64,000 nucleotides of DNA from Cryptomeria japonica (lineage: Eukaryota > Streptophyta > Pinopsida > Cupressales > Cupressaceae), in assembly GCF_030272615.1 (NCBI RefSeq), contig NC_081410.1:138794849-138858848 (forward strand), given 5' to 3'. Positions 44,416 to 55,962 of this stretch are shown here, piece by piece. The position numbers and the translations under genes were made by a program. The stretch's first letter is position 1; the number at the start of each line of letters is the position of its first letter. The notes below the pieces were generated by a model that was not told where the DNA came from, made no database searches, and worked only from the letters and a program-made list of their open reading frames with translations.

Positions 44416-45742
44416 TTAGAAAGTATCTGGAGGATCATGGCACAAGGGAAGCCCCAGGTAAGAAGCAGACAAACTACCAATTTGACACCCCAGAATATTA
44501 CTAATTTTAATCCTCCTTCTCTCTGGGGTATTGATAAAATAAACAAAGCTTTTGGACCAGTTAATAAGTTGACCAGTGGCATCTCCATAGTTATCCAAAG
44601 CCTTTTTTAATCTTCTAGAATCCTTTACTGTGGCTTTCCCCATTATTATAGAATCATCAACAAACTGTTGATGGGAACAAGTTTGATCCACCGAGGAAGG
44701 ATTCAAACCACAAAACTCCCTTTTCTCAACCATCTTACCAATACATCTCCCCAGACATTCCACCATAATGATAAAGAGAACTGGGAATAGAGGGTCTCCC
44801 TGCCTGAGACCTCTAGAAGCTTTAAAGAAAGGAGAGGGAGAACCATTCATTAAAACAGAGAAAGAAGCCGAAGAGACAAGTTGCCTGATAAGACTGATAC
44901 TTCTTGAGCTGAAGCTAAAAGCTAAGAGAACATCCATCATGAAATCCCAATCCACTCTATCATAGGCTTTAGAGAGGTCCAGCTTCAGAAAAAAACCTTC
45001 TTTTTTGGAGAAAGTCAGAGAATGGATGTTTTCATGGACAGAGATGATTGAATCTAAAATTTGTCTACCCAGGACAAAACCACTTTGCTGGGGTGAGATG
45101 ATAGAAGGGAGAAACTTAAGAATTCTAGAGGTAAGAACCTTAGAGATTATCTTATAAAGAGAGTTTCATAAACTAATAGGTCTAAAGAGATCCATAGAGT
45201 CAGCCCCCACCTTTTTAGGGATTAGAGCAATGAAAGTACCATTAACTTCTTTCAAAAAATTTCTAGCACCAAAAAATTCTTTCACAACTCTGGTAACATC
45301 ATCTCCAATAATATGCCAGTACATTTGAAAGAAGAACATGGGAAAGCCATCCGGACCTAGGGCCTTGTTTCCCTCAAAGGATTTGACAGCTATCAGAATT
45401 TCATCATGGGAAGGGATAGCAATCAAGTGAGCATTCTTATCATCCCCTAAAATGGTAGGTATACTGTCCAGAAGGTCCCTTTGGGCCTGTGTATCCAGAT
45501 TTTGATCCTTAGCAATTAAGTTGGAGAAAAAGTCCATAGCAGCCTTACTCATGGGATCATCTTCTACGACACATCTGCCATTCACTCTAATCTGAACAAT
45601 TCTATTAATGGCCTTATGTCTTAAGGTGGACATATGGAAGTATTTAGTATTCTTGTCCCCTTCCTTCAACCATACATTTCTTGATCTTTGTTTCCAATAG
45701 GTTTCCTCTTTAGCTATAATATCATGATATCTCATAAGAATA
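44416..45742 (-). pseudogene. LINE-2 ORF2, reverse transcriptase
   Basis: From the truncation point: RNVWLKEGDKNTKYFHMSTL, GPDGFPMFFFQMYW and FIALIPKKVGADSMDLFRPI. An in-frame TGA replaces the Cys of SLCNS near 45166. LGRQILDSI and LDLSKAYDRVDW follow, then GLRQGDPLFPVLF, the catalytic FVDD in QQFVDDSIIMG, INWSKSFVYF and YLGLPLC. As in LINE-1, the catalytic box is FVDD. The shared intact positions in this copy show which residues were lost in LINE-1. Confidence 0.87.
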
Positions 45743-45760
45743 GCCCTAGCAGCAAAAGTT
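45743..45760. repeat. Target-site duplication of LINE-2, right copy
   Basis: GCCCTAGCAGCAAAAGTT, pairing with 40615-40632 with a single mismatch. Confidence 0.88.
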
Positions 45761-46129
45761 GAAGATAAGGATGAATGGGTAGTTGATAGTGGATGCTCAC
45801 ATCACATGACTGGACATAAAGGGAAATATCTATCCCTGTAAGAATATAATGGTGGTCAAGTCAAATTTGGAGATGACAAAGCATGTATGATCAAAGGTAG
45901 AGGTATTATTTCTTTAGATGGCATGCATAACATTGATAATGTCTATTATATAGAAGGTTTAAAGCATAATCGTTTGAGTGTTGGTCAATTTGTGGACAAG
46001 GGTTTTCAACTTCAGTTTAAAGATAGAAAATTCAAAATCATTAACAAAACTAGTTTGGAGATTGTAACCGGTATTCAGACTAAAGGTAATATCTTTCACT
46101 TGAAAACTGGTAATAAGACATGTTTAATT
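45761..46129 (+). pseudogene. copia-C protease and start of pre-integrase region
   Basis: After the LINE the frame reads EDKDEWVVDSGCSHHMTGHK, the copia aspartic protease active site with D-S-G intact. A TAA at about 45840 interrupts it. Then come VKFGDDKACMIKGRGII, GLKHNRLSVGQFVDKGFQLQ and TKGNIFHLKTGNKTCLI, where the solo LTR is inserted. Copia-A continues here with YQVDESWLWH. In copia-C the SWLWH part is found after 47706. Confidence 0.85.
46125..46129. repeat. Target-site duplication of the solo LTR, left copy (TAATT)
   Basis: TAATT directly before TGTTGGCATTATGTG, repeated at 47702-47706. Confidence 0.85.
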
Positions 46130-47701
46130 TGTTGGCATTATGTGAACCGGTATAAGGACATAATGATATTGTATGTTGTCATTGATGTCAATATGTGATA
46201 TGAAGTGAACCAGCATATGTGATATGTGAGAAGAGAGAACCGGCATATGTGTGAACTGGTATATATGCCAAAGTGAAGCAGTATACTTGTTCAAGATGAA
46301 CCGGCACATGGAAGCACTATGTGACTACCGGTTGGTAGGTAGTTTCCACTTCAAGATTTCTAGTTGGAGTACCTTGAGCCTGTGTGACTCAGTCGATGAT
46401 CTTTGTGTGATGAGTTAACAGTATAACAAAGAACAGGTCATGTTGCCACGTAAGCTCTGTGTGCGTGAAGGATCTTGCATGAAGAAGACTATTCCTATAT
46501 GTGCGAAGTTTGTCAAATGGTGATAACGTGTAATGGGTTATCAGCTGCCATGAAATCAGTGGATAATGGACGATGGAGAATGTCTTGAGATCGATTCAAG
46601 ATTGTTGCATTTAATGCAGTATGATTCAACGGTCAGGATTGAACCACTTGAATTGCTTAACCTAACAAGTTTAGGGTTTAGGGTTTTTGCTACCGACCTG
46701 TCTATTTCCTATAAGGTTGATGTTATGTTTCTTTCTAAGGTTGTTGGCAAAAGTTGTGAGTGTGTATCCAAGGGAAGTGATACGTGATTCTTGCCAGACC
46801 AAAGGAGAGAAGAGATACCTGCAAAGTGAATGTGCAGAAGGTGAAGAGGAGCCAAAACAGATCTGCATTAGCATTGAGTGTTGTTACCAGATCATTGTAA
46901 TTCCTGTTGATCTCTAACCACTTCAACAGTTGTGAAATCCCTTAACAAGGTAGCCTTAACTGGCTTGATGCAAATCCCTTAACAGGGTAGCTTTAACTAG
47001 CTTGATTCAAATCCCTTAACCAGGTAACTCGAAGTTAATGAGTTTTGAGAAGCTATAGAGCTCTGGAGATCCTTTAGCTATTGAGTTCTTGAAATCCTCT
47101 AACAAGGTAACCCCAACTGAGTTTAACCCTTAACCGGGTATTGTAGCCATCCCTTAACTGGGTGATCCCTAACAGGATCGGTTCCTAGCAGAACCTATTG
47201 TAATGTCTTTAACCGAACAAGGCTCCTAATAGAGCGGACTTCTAAAGAGTTCAAAAGCAGATTGTCGGTATTCATCCTCACCGTGGTTTTTCCTAGTTGG
47301 GTTTCCACATGAAAAATATGTGTGTCATGTGTGATGCTCTTGGCTTGTGATGCTTTGTTATTACCTGTTAAGCATATGATGGTTTTGTGTTTTATGCCTG
47401 TCTATAAAACATACTAAACCAACTGTTGAGAAGATCAGATGATAGTTTACCCGTTCATGCATGAGGGTGTAATGGTATTGTAGTATTGAGCTAAGAGGAA
47501 AGCTTGGTGAGTGACCGGTTTATGATTGTTTTAGTTGTTCTGGGTCTTACCGGTTGCACTCTATTTCAGCTAGTATCACTGCTTGCCAGTCATTTGAAGT
47601 ATTTGTTGTTAAACCGGTTTTGGACTGTATTTTTGTGTGTACTGATTCACCCCCCCCTCTCAGTACCGGTTTGGTACTATTGGTTCATCATTGAGTTATC
47701 A
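46130..47701 (+). mobile_element. Solo LTR of another copia family
   Basis: 1572 bp from TGTTGGCATTATGTGAACC to TTGAGTTATCA, with perfect 5-bp target duplications. There is no primer site or internal region, so the element was lost by LTR-LTR recombination. It carries repeated (A/G)ACCGG(C/T) words near 46140-46340, the conserved copia LTR motif at 47281-47310 and a C-run/CTCTCAG block at 47648-47662. It is clearly distinct from the copia-C LTR despite the same first 12 bases. A 66-codon frame inside is not a gene. Confidence 0.88.
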
Positions 47702-47706
47702 TAATT
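47702..47706. repeat. Target-site duplication of the solo LTR, right copy (TAATT)
   Basis: Pairs with 46125-46129. Copia-C coding resumes at once (ESWLWHKRLCHVNFDC). Confidence 0.85.
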
Positions 47707-49887
47707 GCTCATATTTATGAGAGTTGGCTATGGCATAAGAGGTTGTGTCATGTTAATTTTGATTGTATTGTTAAAATTAGTTCAACTAAGGCAGTTAGAG
47801 ATATACGTAAGATTATGAAGCCTCATAATCCAGTATGTAAGGAATGTCAATTGGGTAAGAAAGTTAGAAGTTCTTTTAAGAGAATACATGATAAATCTAA
47901 TGATGTACTTGATTTGATTCACATTGACCTATGTGGTCCAGCAAGGACTAGAAGCTTTCAAGGTGATAGGTATTTCATGTTGATTATTGATGACTATTCT
48001 AGAATGATGTGGGTGACTTTTCTAAGGGAGAAGTCTGAAGCTTTTGAAAAATTCAAGATCTTTAAGGCAAAGGTTGAAACTAAAAATGGATTGAAAATCA
48101 AATGTCTAAGATCAGATCAAGGAGGTGATTTCACTTCTCATGAATTTAATAGTTATTGTGAGATAAATGGAATCATGAGACATTTATCTGCACCTAGGAC
48201 TCTTCAGCAAAATGGAGTAGTGGAAAGAAAGAACATAACCATTTTGGATGCAATAAGATCTATGATGATGGAAGCCAAATTGCTGCATATCTATTGGAGA
48301 GAAGTAGTGAGTATAACAGTCTACACATTCAACAGAGTTCACATCAAAGGTGAAACCAGTAAGACCCCTTATGAACTATGGTTTGGACATACACCTACTG
48401 TTAAATATTTCAGAATTTTTGGAAGTAAATGCTATATCAAAAGAGATCATTCAATTGGAAAGTTTGATCCTAGATGTGATGAAGGGATATTTCTTGGTTA
48501 CTCAATTCAAAGCAAAGCATATAGATGTTATAACAAAAGATTACAAAAAATTGTGGAGGGTGCTAATGTGAAAGTAGATGAGCAGTACAGAAATCATTCT
48601 ATATCATACGACGGGGAACCGATAGTGGAAATGATCATAATTGAACTGACAATGCATCAACTAATATAGGAAGCTCAGATAGTTACATCGGCACAATCAG
48701 AATACTCAACTGTGACTGACGATCAGAGCAGTGAACCTACAGTTCAGAAGACACCAAGGTATGTAAGATTAAATCATTTTGAAGATCAAATCATTAGAGA
48801 CAAGAACAAGGGAGTTATGACTAGAAGGAAACTGGCTAATGAAGAGGTATGTCTTATTCCTCAAATTGAACCAACAACTATTATTGAAGCTTGTAAGGAT
48901 AAACATTGGTTAAAGGCCATGGAAGATGAATTAGATCAGATAGAGAAGAATAGAACTTGGACTTTAGTTCCTCGGCCTAAAAATAAGAATGTTATTGAAA
49001 CTAAATGGGTTTTTAGAAATAAACTGAATGAGGATGGTCAAGTTGTAAGAAACAAGGCTAGATTGGTTTGTAAAGGATATTCTCAATTGGAAGGAATTGA
49101 TTATGGTGAAACATTTGCACCTATGGCTAGAATTGAAGTCATTAGACTATTTCTTGCCTATGCAGCTTATAAAAACTATAAGGTTTATCAAATGGATGTT
49201 AAATGTGCATTTTTGAATGGTGAACTTGAGGAAGAATTATACATTGAGCAGCCTGATGGATTTTCATTGACAAATGATAAAGATATGGTTTGCAGATTGA
49301 AGAAAGCTCTATATGGTTTGAAACAAGCTCCTAGAGCTTGGTATGCAAGGTTGGATAAATATCTTTTGAAGCTTGGTTTTACTAAAGGCAGTGCTGATAG
49401 TATTTTATATTATAAGATCACTGATGATGATATTCTGATTATTGAAGGATTTGTTGATGATATCATTTTTGGAGGAGAAGATAAATTGTGCATGGAATTT
49501 GCTAACAATATGAAGAATGGATTTGAAATGTCCATGATTGATGAGATGAAATTTTTCTTAGGTTTGCAGATTACTCAAACTGACAAAGGCATTTTTATCT
49601 GTCAAACTAAGTATATGAGGGAATTGTTGAAGAAGTTTGGTATGGATAATTCCAAACTGGTAAGTACTCCTATGCTGATAGGTGAGAAATTATCTATCAA
49701 GGATACTTCTACATTGGTAAATCCAACAAGGTATAAGTCTATGATTGGTGGTTTGTTATATCTAACTCATACTAGACCAGATATTATGAATGCAGTAAGT
49801 ATTGTTTCTAGATATCAAAGTAATCCTAAAGAAAATCATGAATGTGTAGTAAAGAGGATGTTTCAGTATTTGCAAGGAACAACATAA
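47707..49887 (+). pseudogene. copia-C integrase and reverse transcriptase, one internal stop
   Basis: One frame runs from the integrase zinc site (WLWHKRLCHVNF, VCKECQLGK) through the rve core: MLIIDDYSRMMWVTFLRE (Asp), CLRSDQGGDFTS (Asp) and QQNGVVERKN (Glu). KFDARCDEGIF-type sequence (here KFDPRCDEGIFLGY) follows. A single TAG at 48667-48669 separates it from the [72 protein letters not shown] and the catalytic [11 protein letters not shown] (YVDD is usual). [20 protein letters not shown] then leads to the stop after QGTT. Apart from these stops the frame is open for over 700 codons. Confidence 0.88.
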
Positions 49888-50402
49888 TATGGCTTATGGT
49901 ATTTTAAAAATGGTGATTTCACTTTATGTGCATATACTGACTCAGATTGGGTAGGAGATACTGATGATAGGAAGAGCACTTATGGTGGAGCTTTCTTTCT
50001 TGGAAAGAATCGGTTTCATGGCTCAGCAAAAAATAGTCATGCATTTCTTTATCTACTGCAGAAGCTGAGTATGTTGTAGCAACAACTAATTGCACTCAAG
50101 TCTTGTGGATGAAACAAATGTTGAAGGATATCAGGGTAAATTGTAGTGAACTGGGAGTTGTCTACTATGATAATTTTGTAGCTATTAACATGTCTAAAAA
50201 TCCGGTATTTCACTCTAAGACTAAGCATATATCAATAAAGTATAACTTTCTGAAGGACAAGGTAGAAGGAAAGGAAGTCAAATTGGTGTATATGAACACT
50301 AAAGAACAGATTGTAGATATATTCAATAAACCGTTGACTAAGGAATCATTTGAGTATTTGAGAGATAGGTTAGGGGTTTTTGCCCCTCCAGTAGAGACTT
50401 GA
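49888..50402 (+). pseudogene. copia-C RNase H
   Basis: Copia RNase H: YTDSDWVGDTDDRKSTYGGA (first Asp), then a frameshift near 50010. In another frame STAEAEYVVATTNCTQV (Glu) and VYYDNFVAINMSKNPVFHSK (Asp) follow, then KHISIKYNFLKDKV, KEQIVDIFNKPLTKESFEYL and the end at 50402. It is the last protein domain of the polyprotein. Confidence 0.85.
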
Positions 50403-50760
50403 TTGATGCAGTTTGTTCATCAGTCTGGCATGCATTATTAGAGATATTATTCATTCCAGCACTGATGAGTGGTGTTACTACTCAGGGGGAGTAGTCAGCT
50501 TTGTGGATTACATTATTGTTGTGATATTTTTGTCAGATTTCTAACATTGATGTCAAAGGGAGAGAGATATTAATGTGAAAAATAAATAAAAAGGAGTTGT
50601 ATACATTTGGGGGAGAAATTTATTCAGAACTTTACAGAGATCATTCACACATATTCAGGAGATTGTTGGTTGTCTTCCACAGGGGGAGACTTGTTTGGCA
50701 TTTCTTGGTACTTAGATGTTTTTCACATCTAGTGTTGGTATCAATGCCAAAGGGGGAGAT
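50403..50760 (+). other. copia-C 3' UTR and polypurine tract
   Basis: Noncoding. It contains GGGGGAG purine runs near 50487, 50612 and 50683, and the functional tract TGCCAAAGGGGGAGAT at 50744-50760, immediately before the 3' LTR. Confidence 0.8.
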
Positions 50761-51457
50761 TGTTGGCATTATGCATGAATTGATTATGTGTTGCATTGAT
50801 GTTTTGTCATTGATGTCAACACTACCTGTTATGATTGGTTACCGATAAACATGTTTTGGTTACCGGTAGAAGATCTAATGTTACCAGTTGAAGAGATTAT
50901 CTGTTGGACACTTCTGACATGTTTGGATCAATGGAGTATGTTTGATTTTATGTGTTACATGTTCCTGCACCATGTTTTGGTCAGTTGGTATTGACTTGGT
51001 AATTGGATGCTATCCTACACTCTTGTAAACCCTTACCGGCATTGGTTTAAGGTTTTACCGATAGAGCTTTTCACTGAGTAATCTTGACAGGATGCATAAG
51101 TGGTGTTGGTGCGTCTTCTAAATGGATTTCAGGATGCTAAAGATGTTATTTGATTGTGCTTCAACTGCTTGAAGACATTTCTTTGGCTTGGTGGACCCAG
51201 AATAGGTCTGGTTCTTATCTAGGTTATGGATCGGTATCATGTTAACATGTACTCTACATGTTACGGATGCTTCAGGATGATTTATGGATATGTAATTGCT
51301 GTTTTGGTTTTAAGCTGACATGACATATCATTGTAAAATAGAGTTATGCAATGATCTTATTGTAATATCTTTTAGGTGGCTGACCTAATTAGATTAGGTC
51401 TTAGGGTTGGTATAAAATGATGTAAGATCTCATTGTATATCGTGGCGTGGAATGTGA
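50761..51457 (+). repeat. copia-C 3' LTR, left part, cut by the Ty3 element
   Basis: Starts TGTTGGCATTATGC and follows the 5' LTR (38160 onward) to GTGGCGTGGAATGTGA, where the Ty3 LTR begins. The rest should lie beyond the Ty3 5' LTR, outside the window. TGTGA at 51453-51457 is the presumed left target duplication of the Ty3 element. Confidence 0.85.
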
Positions 51458-53480
51458 TGTCATGGAAATGGGGACAAGGCAACAACAAAGTTCAATGTTA
51501 ATAAGTTAGTTTCAACCATAAAAACAAAACAAAGAACTAAAAACCATTCCAAACATATCAAGAGAGATTTCAAAAAGCATGAAAGAAGTTTAACAAAATA
51601 AAAGAAAGGAGAAGAGCCTCCCTAAGATGCTTCCATGATGCCTTTTGATGCTTCTCCCTTGTTTCTCTCCTCTCCAAGTCCCAAATGAGTGTAGCTCTCA
51701 GCTTTTAGCACTAGCCATGGATGCCATATGGAGATTCAAGATGGTTGAATATGATAAGCAAATACTATGCAAGAGTAGATAGTGATGCTATGAAAAAGCT
51801 CTATGCTAATGCCAGTATAACAACAATACTCTAAAATGCTTCTCTTTTGCTTGAGGAGAAGGGTTCTATTTATAGAAGAAATGGGGAAATGAAGGGTTAA
51901 GATTGAGCAATCTTAACAAGGGTTAGGATTGAAAGTTGGGGATCCATGTGCACAATTGGCACCAATAAAATGGTGACAAGTGTCAACATAGGATTGGGTT
52001 GAGAGAAGAGGTTGGAGGCATTAAAGGCTTGAGAAGACCTCATGGTTATCTAGAAGGTAAGGGTCAAGTCTAAATTAAGATTACCCATTGGATTAAGAGT
52101 TAATCCAAGGATAAACCTTTGTGCAAATGTTTAAGAGATAATCATGGTCAAAGCATTAATGGCCTGATGAGACCTTTGGGTTGGGTAGAGGTTGAGTCAA
52201 AACAAATGTTTTAACCATGTGGGAGGGTTTGAGGTAACCATTAATGGTTATTGGAGACTTTGGGGATTAAGTGGTTGAAGGTTGAAAGCCTTCAATGGTT
52301 ATCAAAGACTTTGAGCCATTTAGTGGTTGAAGGTTGGAAGCTTTCAAAGGTTATCCAAGACTTTGAGGGTTAATTTGTTGAACACACAAAGCATTAATTG
52401 CTTTTCAAAGACTTTGGAGTCTTTGAGAAGTGACTCCAATTTGCTTAGGAATGTGACAATATTTAGGGGATGGATTAGGCTAATTAGGAAGGGTTTAGAA
52501 GAATCCAGAAGGGGTTTAGGCATACAAGTGGATTTTGTAGGAAAATGCAAGTGGGAGAAATTTTGGTATTTTCAATTAAAATAAAATCATTTATTTCAAT
52601 TAAATGGTGTAAGTTGAATTTGGATAAATATTTAAATAAATATTAATTTATTTAAATGAGAAAAATGAAGATAAAGCATTAAAATGCTTGAAGACTTTGA
52701 GGGAAACCATTAAAGGCTTGAAGACTTTAAGGAAAACCATTAAAGTCTTAAGAAGACTATAGAAGGAAGCCATCAAGTTTGAAGACTTTAAAGCCATCAA
52801 GTTTGAATACTTTAAGGGAAACCATTAAAGGTTTCAAGTGGGTGAGGATAAATAGGATTTTAAATAAATAATTTATTTAAAATAGTTGTGCAACTTGCTT
52901 TTGTAGGAAAATACAAGTGGGTGGAGGATAAAGGTGATTTAAATAAATTATTTATTTAAAATAATTGTGCAACTTGCTTTTGTAGGAAAATACAAGTGGG
53001 TGGAGGATAAAGGTGATTTAAATAAATTATTTATTTAAAATAATTGTGCAACTTGCATTTGTAGGAAAATACAAGTGGGTGGAGGATAAAGGTGATTTAA
53101 ATAAATTATTTATTTAAAATAATTGTGCAATTTGCATTTGTAGGAAAATGCAAGTGGGTGGAGGATAAAGGTGATTTAAATAAATGATTTATTTATTTAA
53201 ATGTGAGAGGTGGGATTTTGGGGGATTTAAATAAATATTAATTTATTTAAATGTTAGAGAAGATTTAATTAAATAAATATGATTTATTTATTTAATTAAT
53301 GGTCTGAATTTGGTTAAGTGAATTAAATCAAATAAATTGAATAATTTATTTAATTAATAGGAGAATAGGGTTAAGATGAATTAATTAAATATTAATTTAA
53401 TTAATTATTAATTGATGGTTAAATAATCAAATAAATACTAAGTATTCATTTAATTAAGTGGACAGATTTATGTGACTACA
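51458..53480 (-). repeat. Ty3 element 3' LTR
   Basis: On the minus strand TGTAGTCACATAAATC ... CCATTTCCATGACA, 2023 bp. The boundary at 53480 is set by the polypurine tract and the boundary at 51458 by the break in the copia-C LTR. The interior is rich in GAAGACTTTGAGG/CATTAAAGG words (52060-52840), a 79-bp tandem repeat, and AT-rich TTTAATTAAAT runs. Confidence 0.85.
52835..53195 (-). repeat. 79-bp tandem repeat in the Ty3 LTR
   Basis: Units starting at 52899, 52978, 53057 and 53136 share TTTGTAGGAAAATACAAGTG, GGTGGAGGATAAAGGTGATT and AATAATTGTGCAACTTGC. A partial, more diverged unit precedes them from about 52835. Neighbouring units are nearly identical. Confidence 0.9.
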
Positions 53481-53494
53481 TTTGCCCCTCTTTG
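53481..53494 (-). other. Ty3 polypurine tract
   Basis: The minus strand reads AAAGAGGGGCAAA directly before the LTR start TGTAGTC. Confidence 0.85.
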
Positions 53495-55389
53495 AGACGG
53501 TGCAGTTTATCGCGTCGTTTCAAAGAAAGAAAAATAGGTATGAAGAAATGCCCCATAAAATGTAAATTTAATGGGTGGTATGCCCCCTCGAGAGATGGGC
53601 CGAAATTTTTTGAAAAATCGGGCGATCTCTCGAAAAAGAATGAAAAGCGGAGGGGAGGTAGAATAGAAGAAATTAGAACTAATGATGAAAGAATGGGAGA
53701 AAATGGAGTGAATATGAAGAAACAACAAGCCAATGAGTACCCTGAGGTCATGCAAGAGATACATAGCAGATGTAGTGTGGGGTTTGGATTGATGCTATAC
53801 AATTGATCAAAATTGGTTGGACAATCTGGTGCAATCGGTTGAATTGCCCCGGTCAAGTCAAAGCGTGACAGTTGATGTCAGTTGGTCGCTTGGACATGAT
53901 AAAGTCTGAGTAAGTGAATCAAAGTGACCTGATGTGACTTAGACAATTGATGTAATTGCTCGATGAAGTCAAGGTATATGAAGCAAAATACTCGTTGAGA
54001 CGTAGACAATTGATGTAATTGTCCGTTGGATTGTGTTTGATTGGTTGATCAATTGATAGTGTGTGCGTGTGATGGATGGTTGTGGGGAATCATGGCAGCC
54101 CCGTTGAGACTAGGTCATTATGATAAATGCCTGTTGTAGTCTAGGTTTGCCATAATCGATTACCTGATGAGACCCGAAGATACTTGATCAGAGTATCTGT
54201 TGATAGTCTAGGTGTGTGTGAGACGATGTATCTGTGCAGATAGAGTAACTTTCTTGACTTAGTGGATGACTTAGGATAGGAAACACAATCCCTCCTATTT
54301 AGAGATGGATGGTGATGAACGTGGCTTGATTAGGTTGATTGGGACACGATGTAGGGTATGTGATGGTGATTATCGAGATGGGGAGGGTTGGGGGGGTTCA
54401 ATGTTAGATAGAAGAAATGGAGGACCTATTACATTCCTATGGAAGAAGAGGAAAATAGAGTATCCATTGTCATTACTATGTATGAATGATATGCAGCTAT
54501 TTATGAATGTATGGATGGGTGGAATGCAACGAAATGCAATATATACAAATGAGATGGAATGATGATCCATGGTGCATTATTTTTCATCATTGAGCTTTAA
54601 AATGTTGTAAGAAAATACAAGCAACTTGACATAAAGATTCAAGATGACCAGAGTATTTCTTACATGGATTTTGATATAGCAAGTTAATACAAGCAACTTG
54701 ATATAATGGATCAAGTTGACCTGAGTATTGCTTGCGGAACAGACAAGGATTATCTCCGTTCATGCATGACTTGGATCGTCCTCCTTGATCTTAGGCTGAT
54801 CAGATCCTGAGACAAGTGCATACCGTACTAAGAAAATAAAACCTTTATCCAAATTGGATGAGAAGGAACCAAAGAATGAGCATTGTACCTGTAAACAAAC
54901 AATATATACATAAAGAATAAAAGAATATGGATCCTTGGTAATGGTTCATGTTCATATGGTCAAGGTATACGCTGTAGTCAGCAAGCCGTAATGATCTATG
55001 ACTGCATTTTGCATAAGATCACATAGCTTAGTGAACTTCCCACGTAGACACCATTAGTACATGCCCCAGAACTTCATCGGAAGTAATGCGCAAACGATAC
55101 AAAACAATGCTGAAAGATCCTGATACAGATAAACAAATGATTGTACTCATAAATCAACCAAGTATTTGATAGCTTAACATAATTTTCTTGTCAAAGAAAA
55201 TGTCATCTTGTCTTTGTTTTGATAAGGAAGGATGCATCCTTGTTTAAGACAGTTTGGATTGTTGATGTTGATTGTGTTGGTCGATTGATAAATGCTCATT
55301 GTGTGAGTACTGTGTTAATGTTGGTTTTGCATCTGCTTGAATGAATATGTACAAGGTGTTGCCATGTTTTTGTGTGATTTTCGATGGGT
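53495..55389 (-). other. Ty3 3' noncoding region
   Basis: No protein domain is seen. It contains partial repeats: ACAATTGATGTAATTG twice (53940-54030), and two related units with ATACAAGCAACTTGA(C/T)AT (54612-54730). Short frames such as 53492-53806 and 54305-54562 lie in different frames and have no domain. Long noncoding 3' regions are usual in Tat/Ogre elements. Confidence 0.6.
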
Positions 55390-55557
55390 TTTTTGATGTT
55401 TTTGGATTTTGTGTAATAGTTTTTGAATGTTTTTGGATTTTGTGAGTCATTTTTGAATGTTTTTGATATTTTGCGAGACATTTTTGAATGTTTTTGTATT
55501 TTGCGAGACATTTTTGAATGTTTTTGTATTTTGCGAGACATTTTTGAATGTTTTTGC
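55390..55557 (-). repeat. 30-bp tandem repeat downstream of Ty3 pol
   Basis: About five units of 30 bp with the core TTTTTGAATGTTTTTG(T/G)ATT plus TTGCGAGACA. They start at about 55420, 55450, 55481, 55511 and 55541. Two related longer units lie at 55873-55930, just beyond the pol stop. Because 30 is a multiple of three, the minus strand stays open and would repeat a ten-residue unit (HSKMSRKIQK). I see no evidence that it is translated. Confidence 0.85.
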
Positions 55558-55962
55558 CAATGAATCACCAGTAATGTAGAATCCACTTCCATCATCTAAA
55601 TTGTAAGGGCATTGCCCCCAAGTTGGACATGATTTATGAAAAAGCGGGATGCAGGATGCATGTAGTACTTTCTTGGATTTGTAGATTTATAACAAGCCAT
55701 GGTTAGATGGATGGATGTGTGTATGTATGAATGGGATCGCAACGAGCCTGAAAGATACTGGAGCCATTGCCTTTACGAGTGGCGCCTGTTTGCCAGGTTT
55801 TCGCCATCGCACTTACCCAAGGTGCCACCGGAGTGGTTGTTCACTGTTTGGATGCATGATTTTTCTTTACTTTTTTGAATGTTTTTGTATTTTCTTTAGG
55901 ACATTTTTCTGAATGTTTTTGGTATTTTCTGATACGCAGGGGAGCCTGATGCTTTGTATACC

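Larger units (their letters stand above)
40633..45742 (-). mobile_element. L1-type LINE (LINE-2), 5'-truncated, with a third ORF
   Basis: This 5.1-kb minus-strand insertion has 18-bp target duplications on both sides. The 5' end begins in the linker between endonuclease and RT (MRYHDIIAKEETYWKQRSRN), so ORF1 and the endonuclease are missing, as is usual after incomplete reverse transcription. RT, zf-RVT and RNase H follow, then about 174 nt, then ORF3 and a 3' UTR of about 215 nt. The 3' end has only a short A-run (AAAA against the target). It belongs to the same family as LINE-1 by shared motifs and by ORF3. Confidence 0.88.
38160..51457 (+). mobile_element. Ty1/copia element copia-C carrying three nested insertions
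   Basis: Plus strand: 5' LTR, primer site, gag, protease, integrase, RT, RNase H, polypurine tract and a truncated 3' LTR. A LINE sits at the gag/protease junction (40633-45742), a solo LTR in the pre-integrase region (46130-47701), and a Ty3 element at 51458 inside the 3' LTR. The coding parts line up on both sides of each insertion. The two LTRs differ at roughly one base in ten over the first 130 bases, and gag, RT and RNase H are frameshifted, so it is an old, dead copy related to copia-A. Confidence 0.88.

Noticed and set aside
55433-55557. CRISPR-like spacing of repeats
   Set aside because: The 30-bp units are contiguous with no spacers, in plant retrotransposon DNA.
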